This document shows positions 1-6,915 of a DNA stretch of 12,442 bases, one piece after another. Under the pieces are notes generated by a model, which made no database searches, was not told the origin of the DNA, and saw nothing but the letters and a program-made list of their open reading frames with translations. The translations under genes were made by a program, and so were the position numbers. Source of the DNA: NP936 sp002726085 (GTDB taxonomy: Bacteria; Acidobacteriota; Vicinamibacteria; Vicinamibacterales; UBA8438); contig DASCQF010000162.1 in assembly GCA_036012905.1 (NCBI GenBank), positions 1 through 12,442 of the forward strand, written 5' to 3'. Numbering within the stretch: position 1 is the stretch's first letter; each line of letters opens with the position of its first letter.

Positions 1-570
1 GCGAAACGCCTGCCCGCGGTGACTCACTGCCGCCTTTTCGTCGGCGGTGACCTCAGCCAGCGTACGGCCATAGGCCGGGTAATAGAAGATCGGGTCGTAG
101 CCGAAGCCGGCAACCCCCCGCGCCGGCAGGTGCAGCCGGCCTTCGACGATTCCGGTGGTCTCCCAGGCGAGCTCATCTTTGCGCGCGAGCGCGACCGCGC
201 ACACAAACTGCGCCGTGCTCGCGTCGATTCCTCGCTCGGCGAGCATCCGTCGAATCGTCGCGAACTTCTCTGGGTAGGATTCGCCGTTGAACCGCGCCGA
301 CCGCACCCCGGGCTCTCCGTCCAGCGCATCGATCTGGAGACCGGAGTCTTCGGCAACCGTGAGCTCGCCGGTGGCGACGGCGTAGTAGCGCGCCTTGAGT
401 CGTGCGTTCTCGGCGAACGTCGCCCCCGTCTCCTCCGGCTCCGGAGTCAGGGGATAGTCCGCGAGGGTGACGAGGGTCAGCGGCAACCCATCGAGGATCC
501 GACGAATCTCGTCGAGCTTGCCGAGGTTCGTCGTGGCGACCAGCAGACGGGTCGGCGGCCGGCCGGTCAC
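1..570 (-). CDS. rdgB: XTP/dITP (non-canonical purine NTP) pyrophosphatase, RdgB/HAM1 family, 3' end outside window
   Basis: Cytosolic house-cleaning enzyme that hydrolyses ITP, dITP and XTP to the monophosphate plus pyrophosphate, keeping deaminated purines out of DNA and RNA. I translated 190 codons from a GTG start; the gene runs off the left edge just after the family's C-terminal motif, so only a few residues are missing. Family motifs are in order: ATTNLGK (residues 12-18, nucleotide binding), TFAENA (51-56), AEDSGL (73-78, with the catalytic/metal acidic pair), FGYDPIF (156-162) and SHRGQA (183-188). The start is chosen because GTG at 570-568 overlaps the rph stop as GTGA and puts the TTN-x-GK motif at the usual distance from the N-terminus; no ATG fits. 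It is the last visible gene of the four-gene operon and is probably translated by coupling to rph. B. subtilis has the same adjacency (rph-ysnA). Confidence 0.96.
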   Translation of the reverse strand, partial: MTGRPPTRLLVATTNLGKLDEIRRILDGLPLTLVTLADYPLTPEPEETGATFAENARLKARYYAVATGELTVAEDSGLQIDALDGEPGVRSARFNGESYPEKFATIRRMLAERGIDASTAQFVCAVALARKDELAWETTGIVEGRLHLPARGVAGFGYDPIFYYPAYGRTLAEVTADEKAAVSHRGQAFR

Positions 571-1304
571 TGGAGGATGTTGCCCACCAGCTCGCGCTGC
601 AGCGCGACCAGCTGACCAATGCCGGTTTCGGCCAGCGCCAGCAACACGTCGTGCGAGGCGCGGGAGAACGGGGCCCCTTCCGCGGTGCCCTGTACCTCGA
701 TGAAGCGGCCGTCCCCGGTCATCACGACGTTCATGTCGACCTCGGCCGTCGAGTCCTCGTCGTAGGCGAGGTCCAGGAGGGGCGTGTCGTTGACGATGCC
801 GACACTGGTGGCCGCGACATGGTCGACGATCGGAATCCGTTCGAGCACGCCACGTTCCTTCAGATGCTGGAGCGCAAAGGCGAGCGCGACGAACCCCCCG
901 CTGATCGCCGCCGTGCGTGTTCCACCGTCGGCCTGAATTACGTCACAATCGATCCAGATTGTCCGCTCGCCCAGCGCCTCGAGCCGCGTAACCGCGCGGA
1001 GGGACCGGCCGATCAGGCGCTGGATTTCCTGTGTGCGTCCGCCTTGTTTGCCTCGGCTGGCTTCGCGGGCAGTGCGCGTAGAGGTCGCACGCGGGAGCAT
1101 GCCATACTCGGCCGTCACCCAGCCCCTGCGCGTGCCGCGAAGGAACGGCGGCACCTTGTCTTCGACACTTGCCGTGCAGATGACACGTGTCCGCCCCGCC
1201 TCGATCAGGACCGACCCTTCGGCGTGCTCGAGATAGTTTGGCGTGAGTCGGGTCGGGCGGAGCTGGTCCGCCGGGCGGCCATCGCTTCGTGTGTGCGGTG
1301 TCAT
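567..1304 (-). CDS. rph: Ribonuclease PH (tRNA nucleotidyltransferase)
   Basis: Phosphorolytic 3'-5' exoribonuclease that trims the 3' ends of tRNA precursors and other RNAs, releasing nucleoside diphosphates; it normally forms a hexameric ring. The product is 245 aa, the normal family length, beginning MTPHTRSDGR. The family signature DCDVIQADGGTRTA lies at residues 119-132, the phosphate-binding GTRT is inside it, and the acidic active-site segment is LDLAYDEDSTAEVDMN (177-192). EGAPFSR (209-215) near the end is also typical. An upstream in-frame ATG would add 33 basic, unconserved residues lying within the preceding gene, so I use the ATG at 1304, whose ATGA overlaps the stop of the GerMN gene. 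The stop overlaps the rdgB GTG. It appears full length with no missing catalytic residue. Confidence 0.97.
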   Translation of the reverse strand: MTPHTRSDGRPADQLRPTRLTPNYLEHAEGSVLIEAGRTRVICTASVEDKVPPFLRGTRRGWVTAEYGMLPRATSTRTAREASRGKQGGRTQEIQRLIGRSLRAVTRLEALGERTIWIDCDVIQADGGTRTAAISGGFVALAFALQHLKERGVLERIPIVDHVAATSVGIVNDTPLLDLAYDEDSTAEVDMNVVMTGDGRFIEVQGTAEGAPFSRASHDVLLALAETGIGQLVALQRELVGNILQ

Positions 1305-1963
1305 ATCGTAGATTGTCTTGCCGGTTCTACCTCGAGCGCCGGCTCTGCCAGGGGTGTCGGCCCTGTCTCGAGCGCCGGGTCGGCGTCGGGGTCGGCGACC
1401 CATTGCATGTTGCGTTCGAGTGGGCTTTGTAGGTCCACATGTCCCACCAGGGTGTCGACCTCCTCGCCGTTGACGAGAAGCTGGACGGCGTTGATCTCCG
1501 GAAGATTGGTGGTGACGGCGTTTACGATCGCATACACGGTGAACAGCTCCTCGAGCGAGCCGCCCGTGTGAGCGAGTGTGACGTCTTCGCTGAGGTCGAC
1601 GAAAGCATCGCCGCGCTCGGTGAGGTAGAAGTTGAGCAATCGTGTGCCGGGTGGAATCGGTGACAGCAGCGGGGCCGGCGGCTCGGTGAGTTGTGCTTCG
1701 AGAATGATCCTGGCCTGTGCGGTCAGTTCAGCATTGCGCTCCAACCGTCGCTCGAATCCGACCAGCTGCATCCCATCATCGGAAATGTAGAACAGCGTTG
1801 CCTCGACCGACGCGCCATCGGTCGGCATCCCTGCGGGCGTCTCGTTTGCGGTCGGGGTGGGGGAACTTGCCGGATACCAGCGGGGCAGCCCCACAAAGAG
1901 CACCCAGGTGCCGAGCACGGCGGCCCCGCCCAGCGAGCCGTAGATCCAGTAGGTGGGCTTCAT
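1301..1963 (-). CDS. Membrane-anchored GerMN-domain protein
   Basis: A 220-aa envelope protein with one N-terminal hydrophobic segment (about residues 8-27), a Pro/Thr/Ser-rich linker (31-50) and a GerMN ('sporulation/spore germination') domain at about 52-180. Supporting segments are FVDLSEDV (121-128) and a C-terminal beta-hairpin around INAVQLLVNGEEV (157-169). The tail (190-220) is Pro/acidic with two similar PAL-E units. B. subtilis GerM is a lipoprotein active in sporulation and germination; here there is no lipobox Cys, so I infer an uncleaved signal anchor with the domain outside the inner membrane. The ATGA overlap with the upstream amidase gene suggests it helps or positions that enzyme during peptidoglycan remodelling; this is inference. 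Downstream rph-rdgB matches the B. subtilis gerM-rph-ysnA order. Nothing here implies spore formation. Confidence 0.88.
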   Translation of the reverse strand: MKPTYWIYGSLGGAAVLGTWVLFVGLPRWYPASSPTPTANETPAGMPTDGASVEATLFYISDDGMQLVGFERRLERNAELTAQARIILEAQLTEPPAPLLSPIPPGTRLLNFYLTERGDAFVDLSEDVTLAHTGGSLEELFTVYAIVNAVTTNLPEINAVQLLVNGEEVDTLVGHVDLQSPLERNMQWVADPDADPALETGPTPLAEPALEVEPARQSTI

Positions 1964-3552
1964 CGGCTCGGCCTCTGGGCCGGGTTCGGTCCATCGGGCG
2001 GCTCATCCGTCGCCGGTCCGGGGGGTGGCACCCCGCGCGCGACTTCGTCTCGATACCGAATGATGCTGCGCAGCAGGCCGTTCACGATGGCGTCTTGAAA
2101 TGTCGTCACCGTGAGCTGCGCCTCCTGGTCCGGATTGGAGATGAAACCCATCTCCACCAGCACCGCCGGCATGTTGGCACCGACCAACACGCGGAACGGC
2201 GCCTGCTGGAGCCCGCGCGGGCTCATGGGTAGGCGAAGACCGAGCTCGTCGGCCACGATCCCGGCCCATCGGGCCGACTCGTCAACGTAACGGAGCTGCG
2301 CCATTTCCCACGGTACGATGTCGAGCATCCGTGAGCCACCGCCGACCACCGGAATCGGTTGGCCGGCGAATCCGGACGCTTCGCGGGCCTCCTCGTCGTA
2401 CTCGGCAAGGCTGAGATAGAAGACCTCGGCGCCTGTGGCCGTGTCGCGCACCGAGGCGTTCGTGTGGAGGCTAATGAACAGATCGGCCCGGTTGTTGTTG
2501 GCGATCGCCGCCCGCTCGTCCAGCGGCACGGTGGCATCGGCGGTTCTGGTCAACACCACTCGGAGCCCGAGCTGACTCTCAATCCTGTTCCGGAGTCGGC
2601 GCGCGACGCTGAGCGTAACGTCTTTCTCGAGGGTGCCGTTAGGGCCACGGGCGCCGGTCTCGTCCCCGCCGTGACCAGGGTCGATCGCGATGGCGCGGAT
2701 CGTTCGTGGCGGCGCCAGTTCGGATAGCGCCGGCAGGTCTGGGTCTGGAGCGGCGTCGCCCGGCGACGGTGCGGCGGGCCTCGGCGCTGGGGCGACGCGG
2801 GCGGTCGTCGCTACGGCAGCCCGCAGATCGATGATCAAGTCGACGCCTCCGCCCAACGCCGGCTCGAGCGTCTCCTCATAAGAGTCGAACGCCTCGCCGA
2901 GATCGACCATCAAGCTGGGCCGCGTCTCGATGCCGCGGAGCCCCCGCACGAGGTCGTCCCTGACCAGATCGGCCTGGACCAGGTCGACGCCGTCGGCCTC
3001 GAAGGTAATGACAAGCCGGTTGGTGTCCTGCTCGATGACGGGTTCGGCCTCTGGCGTGATCGTGAGACGCAGTCGAGCTTGAAGGCCGGTGCGCCGATAC
3101 CGAGCGACCACCAGGGGCACGCGGATGTCGCCGACAATCACGAGACCGGAGCGGCGTCTGAGCTCGACGGTCTGGTCGTGAACCAGGGCAATCGCGCGTC
3201 CAATGAAATCGATCGGCACATACCAGACCCCCTCGCGCTCCACGGGTGGGGACGGCAGCGACACGAGGCGGCCGGCGACCGACACGAGGCCCTCGTTTGC
3301 GGTCAGGACCATGACCTGGTTGCCACGCAGCACCGTCAGGCGACCGGGTTGCCGGTCGTCGGCGATGGAGAGATCGAACGGCGCCGCCAGCTCGCGCAGA
3401 TCGACCATCCGGCGACCGTCGAACACCACCGTCGGCAGCGAAAGCCGGCCCTCCGCGGACACCAGCGTAAGCGGCGCGTCAGGGTTCTGGCTCTCCACGG
3501 GGCCCGCCGCCAGCAGCACGAGGCAGACCGCGGTAGAGAGCCGAGGCGTCAT
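1960..3552 (-). CDS. Exported N-acetylmuramoyl-L-alanine amidase (Amidase_3) with N-terminal wall-targeting domains
   Basis: Zinc amidase that cuts the bond between N-acetylmuramic acid and L-alanine of the stem peptide, acting in the periplasm or wall. The product is 530 aa. A signal peptide covers about residues 1-21. A copper-amine-oxidase-N-like beta domain follows at about 28-135 (two hairpins, FDGRRMVDLRELA and REGVWYVPIDFIG), then an AMIN-like region at about 140-245, a Pro/Ala linker (250-283), and the Amidase_3 domain at about 285-500. Predicted zinc ligands are H294 (DPGHGG), E309 (LEKDV) and H363 (SLHTNA), with catalytic E467 (VLVEMGF). The start at 3552 gives a clean signal peptide; in-frame ATGs at 3606/3603 would add 18 residues, and neither has a clear ribosome site. 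First gene of the operon; its stop overlaps the GerMN start. Resembles AmiC-type cell-separation amidases, but the substrate context is not shown by sequence. Confidence 0.93.
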   Translation of the reverse strand: MTPRLSTAVCLVLLAAGPVESQNPDAPLTLVSAEGRLSLPTVVFDGRRMVDLRELAAPFDLSIADDRQPGRLTVLRGNQVMVLTANEGLVSVAGRLVSLPSPPVEREGVWYVPIDFIGRAIALVHDQTVELRRRSGLVIVGDIRVPLVVARYRRTGLQARLRLTITPEAEPVIEQDTNRLVITFEADGVDLVQADLVRDDLVRGLRGIETRPSLMVDLGEAFDSYEETLEPALGGGVDLIIDLRAAVATTARVAPAPRPAAPSPGDAAPDPDLPALSELAPPRTIRAIAIDPGHGGDETGARGPNGTLEKDVTLSVARRLRNRIESQLGLRVVLTRTADATVPLDERAAIANNNRADLFISLHTNASVRDTATGAEVFYLSLAEYDEEAREASGFAGQPIPVVGGGSRMLDIVPWEMAQLRYVDESARWAGIVADELGLRLPMSPRGLQQAPFRVLVGANMPAVLVEMGFISNPDQEAQLTVTTFQDAIVNGLLRSIIRYRDEVARGVPPPGPATDEPPDGPNPAQRPSR

Positions 3553-3663
3553 GATGCGGATGAAGAAATGGAAGCCTGTCGAGACGTGCACTCTCAGCAG
3601 CATCATAGCGTACGGAGCGGGCCCGGCCGGCTTGGCGTGGACCACTCGTGATAGAAGATCGGT

Positions 3664-4314
3664 ATGCCACCGTCGATCGAATCGCTGGACGAGGCCGCCT
3701 TCGAGGCGCTCCTCGGCCCGATCTGGAACTTCTTGGGGCGGACCGACGACCCGGTACCCAGCGATGTCATCTTTGTGTTCGGCAGCCGCGATCTCGGCGT
3801 GCCGCGCCGGGCCGCCGAGCTGTATGCCGCCGGGTGGTCGTCTCGGGTGCTCGTCTCCGGCCGATTGGGTCCGATGACCGCGAGCGTGTTCGAGAAGCCA
3901 GAGGCGCTTGTGTTCAAGGATGAGATGACGACCCACGGTGTGCCCGCCGCCGTCATCACGACCGAAGTGGATGCCGGCAACACGCTGGAGAACGTGCGAT
4001 TCGGCATGTCGGCCTTGCTGGCGGCCGGCGAGGCGCCGCGGTCTGCTTTGCTGGTGGCGAAGACGTTCGTCATGCGTCGGTGTCTCGCCACCTTTGCCCG
4101 GCAGCATCCGGGCGTCACTGCCCGGGGCTGTCCGCCGGCCGGCTCGCTGACAACGCAGCGTGACCGTCCTCGCGCGGCCTTCGCGGCCCGGCTCGTCGGC
4201 GAGCTGCGTCGGCTCGACCAATACGGGGCAACGGGTGACATCGAGTCGCAGCAGACCCCGCGCGCGGTTCTCGAAGCAGCGCGCCAGGTGGAGGCGCTGC
4301 TGTCGGCCGTGTGA
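3664..4314 (+). CDS. YdcF/DUF218-family protein
   Basis: A 216-aa protein with no signal peptide or membrane segment, so probably cytosolic. The Rossmann-like DUF218 core shows as a hydrophobic strand DVIFVFGSRDLG (34-45), a second strand RVLVSG (61-66), the acidic ITTEVDAGNTLENVRF segment (98-113) that matches the conserved TxxNxxENxRF region, and LLVAKTFVMRRCLATF (129-144). By eye it resembles E. coli YdcF (whose structure binds S-adenosylmethionine) more than SanA or ElyC, which carry membrane anchors. It is shorter than YdcF (about 266 aa), mainly at the C-terminus. No reaction is established for the family. It is divergent from the amidase operon across 111 bp and lies 97 bp upstream of the fused membrane/spermidine-synthase gene on the same strand, so co-transcription is possible. 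The ATG has only a weak AGAAGA upstream. Confidence 0.85.
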   Translation: MPPSIESLDEAAFEALLGPIWNFLGRTDDPVPSDVIFVFGSRDLGVPRRAAELYAAGWSSRVLVSGRLGPMTASVFEKPEALVFKDEMTTHGVPAAVITTEVDAGNTLENVRFGMSALLAAGEAPRSALLVAKTFVMRRCLATFARQHPGVTARGCPPAGSLTTQRDRPRAAFAARLVGELRRLDQYGATGDIESQQTPRAVLEAARQVEALLSAV

Positions 4315-4411
4315 AGCCACGGGTCTTGCTCGTGTTCCTTCGCGCGGCCTACGCTGCGCACTTTCTGGGTAAGCGGTGCGCTGGCGGCCGTCGTCCCACG
4401 TTGATATCAAT

Positions 4412-6841
4412 ATGGAGTCACGGGGGTCACGCGTACTGACGGCGGTCTTGCTGTTTCTGTTCCTCGGCAGCGGGTGCGCGGCGCTGATCTACGAGCTCGT
4501 TTGGTTCCATGTCCTGCGGCTCGTTATCGGGTCTTCGTCCATTTCCATCGCCGCGCTGCTGGTGAGCTTCATGGGCGGAATGGGGCTGGGCAGCGTGGCG
4601 CTGCCCAGACTCGTGCCCAGGACCTGGCACCCGCTGCGTGTCTACGCCGGGCTGGAGCTGTCGATCGGCGCCATCGGGCTCATCCTGCTGGTCGCGCTGC
4701 CCTCCGTGCAGACGGTCTATCTCGCGGCGGTCGGATATGGGCTCGGCGGCGTGCTGTTGCGGGCCCTTGTCTGCGTTGCGTGTCTCTTGCCGCCTACCAT
4801 CCTCATGGGTGCGACCTTGCCGGCGGTGGCGCGGTGGGTCGGCGCGACGCGTACCGGGGTGGCGCAGACTGGCGTGCTCTATGCGGCGAACACTATCGGC
4901 GCGGTCGTAGGCGTGCTGATCGCCAGCTTCTACCTGCTGCGTGTGTATGACACGGTCGTGACCACCCTGGTCGCCGTTGCGCTGAACGTTGCGGTGGCGC
5001 TGGTGGCGCTACGGTTGGCCGCCGCCAGACCCCACAGCGCGGCGCCTGACGCGCCGGCGCCGTCGGGGGTGGCCATGCGTCCGGTCGCGCTGGCCGTCAT
5101 CGGGCTCTCCGGGTTTGCCTCGCTCGGCGCCGAGGTCGTGTGGACGCGCCAGTTGTCCCTGCTGTTTGGCGCGACCGTGTACAACTTTTCGTTGATCCTG
5201 GCGGTGTTCCTGGCCGGGCTCGGGATCGGGAGTCTAGGCGGCGCGTGGCTGGCGAAGCGCTCTGCTCGTGCCGGTGTGGCCATGGGGTGGTGTCAGCTCG
5301 CGTTGCTGGCGGCGCTTCCTTATGGCGCCTACATGATCGGGTATCAGATCCCGTTCTGGGAGGTGGGGCCGGACTTCCTGCCCTGGGTGACCGAGTCGCG
5401 GGGACTCCTGTTCGCGTATGACATCGTCCGTTGCGGTGTCTCGATCGGCCCGGCAACGTTGTTCTGGGGGGCGAGCTTCCCGTTGGCGCTGGCGGCGGCC
5501 AACGCCGGGGAGTCGGATGCGGGTCGATTGGTGGCGCGTGTCTCGGTGGTCAATACAGGTGGGGCGCTGGCTGGGACCGTCATCTTCAGTCTGGCGGTGA
5601 TTCCGGGTCTCGGAACCGGGCGTGCGCAGCAGCTGCTCGTCGTGGTGGCGGCCGCTGCAGCGGGGCTGATGTTCCTGACTGCGGTGCGACGGTCCCCGTC
5701 GGTCGGAGACGCCTCCGTCCCCGCACTCCTCCGCGGCTCAGGGCTTCGACCCGTGCTTGCAGGTGGGCTCGTCATTCTGGCTACAGGGACCAGCCTGTGG
5801 GCGGTGCCGGTCACCCCGAACGGGTTGATTGCTTTCGGCCGCGACATCTTTGGGTGGGACACGATCGAGCAATACCTCTTCGTGGAGGAAGGGGTGAACG
5901 CGTCGGTGGCCGTCACTGACAGCGAGTCGGGGTTCCGACAGCTCCACATCAGTGGCAAGGTGGTGGCGTCGACCATGGATCTCGACATGCGGATCGAGCG
6001 GATGCTGGGGCACGTGCCGGCGCTTCTTCACGGTGCCCCACGCAGCGTGCTGATCGTGGGTATGGGAGCCGGCGTGACGGCCGGCTCCTTCGTGCGGCAC
6101 CCGGAGGTCGAGCGGATCGTCATCTGTGAGATCGAGCCGAGCGTGCTCGACGCGTCGAATCAGTTTGCGGTCGAGAACCACGCGGTATTGTCGGACCCCA
6201 GGACCGAGGTGATCTACGACGACGCGCGCCATTTCCTGGCGACGACCGACGAGCAGTTCGACGTCATCACCTCGGACCCGATTCACCCATGGGTTCGCGG
6301 AGCGGCGAGTCTCTACTCGGTCGAGTATCACGAGCTGGTCAAGGAACGCTTGCGTCCGGGTGGGGTCGTCGCGCAGTGGGTCCCGTTGTACGAGACTGAC
6401 GAGGCATCGGCCAAGAGTCAGATCGGCACCTTCGTCCAATCGTTTCCCGATGCGACGCTATGGAACAGCGATTTTCTCGACTCGGGCTACGACCTTGTGC
6501 TGGTGGGGCAGACCGGTCCAGTCAGGGTGGACGGCGAGGAGATCGCCCGGCGGTTCCGAGAGGACAGCGAGCTGTGGGAGTCGTTAGCGGAGGTTGGTTT
6601 GGGGTCGACCGTGGAACTGTTGCAGACCTATGCCGGGTGGGGCCCTGATCTGGAACCCTGGCTGCGAGATGCGGAGATCAACCGCGATCGGAGTCTGCGG
6701 TTGCAGTATCTGGCCGGTCTCGCACTCGATCGCCAGAATGCCTACAGCATCTATGGTTCGATTGTCGGGTACCGCCGCTATCCCCGAGAGCTGTTCCAGG
6801 TCTCGTCCCGCGACGAGGCGCAGTTGCTGCGGGGGTACTAA
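4412..6841 (+). CDS. Polytopic membrane protein fused to a spermidine-synthase-like domain
   Basis: An 809-aa protein. Residues 1 to about 470 hold 12-13 hydrophobic segments in two related halves (see findings). About 480-690 is a spermidine-synthase/methyltransferase-fold domain: the SAM-site loop VLIVGMGAGVT (546-556), an acidic strand end ICEIEPSVL, a DDARHFL loop, and SDPIHPW (621-627), which keeps the Asp of the aminopropyltransferase active site. The usual GGGDG Asp is Ala553, so classical decarboxylated-SAM chemistry is doubtful. About 690-809 is a soluble tail seen in similar fused proteins (INRDRS motif). Such 'fused MFS/spermidine synthase' proteins are widespread but not assigned a firm reaction; the catalytic domain should lie on the cytoplasmic face. 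The ATG at 4412 is preferred; a GTG at 4376 would add 12 residues. Follows the YdcF-like gene and converges on recQ. Confidence 0.88.
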   Translation: MESRGSRVLTAVLLFLFLGSGCAALIYELVWFHVLRLVIGSSSISIAALLVSFMGGMGLGSVALPRLVPRTWHPLRVYAGLELSIGAIGLILLVALPSVQTVYLAAVGYGLGGVLLRALVCVACLLPPTILMGATLPAVARWVGATRTGVAQTGVLYAANTIGAVVGVLIASFYLLRVYDTVVTTLVAVALNVAVALVALRLAAARPHSAAPDAPAPSGVAMRPVALAVIGLSGFASLGAEVVWTRQLSLLFGATVYNFSLILAVFLAGLGIGSLGGAWLAKRSARAGVAMGWCQLALLAALPYGAYMIGYQIPFWEVGPDFLPWVTESRGLLFAYDIVRCGVSIGPATLFWGASFPLALAAANAGESDAGRLVARVSVVNTGGALAGTVIFSLAVIPGLGTGRAQQLLVVVAAAAAGLMFLTAVRRSPSVGDASVPALLRGSGLRPVLAGGLVILATGTSLWAVPVTPNGLIAFGRDIFGWDTIEQYLFVEEGVNASVAVTDSESGFRQLHISGKVVASTMDLDMRIERMLGHVPALLHGAPRSVLIVGMGAGVTAGSFVRHPEVERIVICEIEPSVLDASNQFAVENHAVLSDPRTEVIYDDARHFLATTDEQFDVITSDPIHPWVRGAASLYSVEYHELVKERLRPGGVVAQWVPLYETDEASAKSQIGTFVQSFPDATLWNSDFLDSGYDLVLVGQTGPVRVDGEEIARRFREDSELWESLAEVGLGSTVELLQTYAGWGPDLEPWLRDAEINRDRSLRLQYLAGLALDRQNAYSIYGSIVGYRRYPRELFQVSSRDEAQLLRGY

Positions 6842-6854
6842 GCGAGTGCTCCTA

Positions 6855-6896
6855 GGAGGCAGGAGGCAGGAGACAGGAGACAGGAGGCAGGAGGAG
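6855..6896. repeat. Purine-rich heptamer tandem repeat, GGAG(G/A)CA x5 plus GGAGGAG
   Basis: Five exact heptamers in a row (GGAGGCA, GGAGGCA, GGAGACA, GGAGACA, GGAGGCA at 6855-6889) followed by the partial unit GGAGGAG. It sits in the 74-bp gap between the converging stop codons of the fused membrane gene and recQ. All purine-rich bases are on the plus strand. The paired order of variants (GG, GA, GA, GG) looks like slippage and duplication. Function unknown; it is not a CRISPR, as there are no spacers. Confidence 0.9.
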
Positions 6897-6902
6897 CTGG
6901 AG

Positions 6903-6914
6903 GGCTTCGCCGGC
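6903..6914. repeat. GGCTTCGCCGGC motif, copy A
   Basis: A 12-base motif next to the purine heptamers and abutting the recQ stop codon. The same 12-mer occurs at 10230-10241, again just after a purine-rich repeat. GGCTTC recurs at 6903, 6912 and 6919 in this short stretch. It can fold only into a very short hairpin and has no T-run, so I do not call it a terminator. Confidence 0.5.
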
Positions 6915-6915
6915 T

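Noticed and set aside
1305..1403. 33-residue N-terminal extension of RNase PH
   Set aside because: It is basic, unconserved, lies inside the GerMN gene, and the internal ATG gives the normal length and a 4-nt overlap.
3553..3663. Divergent promoters between the amidase operon and the YdcF-like gene
   Set aside because: TTGGCG (3632) and GATAGA (3650) are only 12 bases apart, and no good minus-strand pair was found, though promoters must lie near here.
3553..4410. Upstream extension of the amidase frame by up to 286 residues
   Set aside because: The extension is Arg/His-rich low-complexity sequence antisense to the YdcF-like gene, and the signal peptide at 3552 marks the true N-terminus.
6855..6896. 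Heptamer array as a CRISPR or as a terminator
   Set aside because: There are no spacers, the units are too short, and there is no inverted symmetry or T-run.
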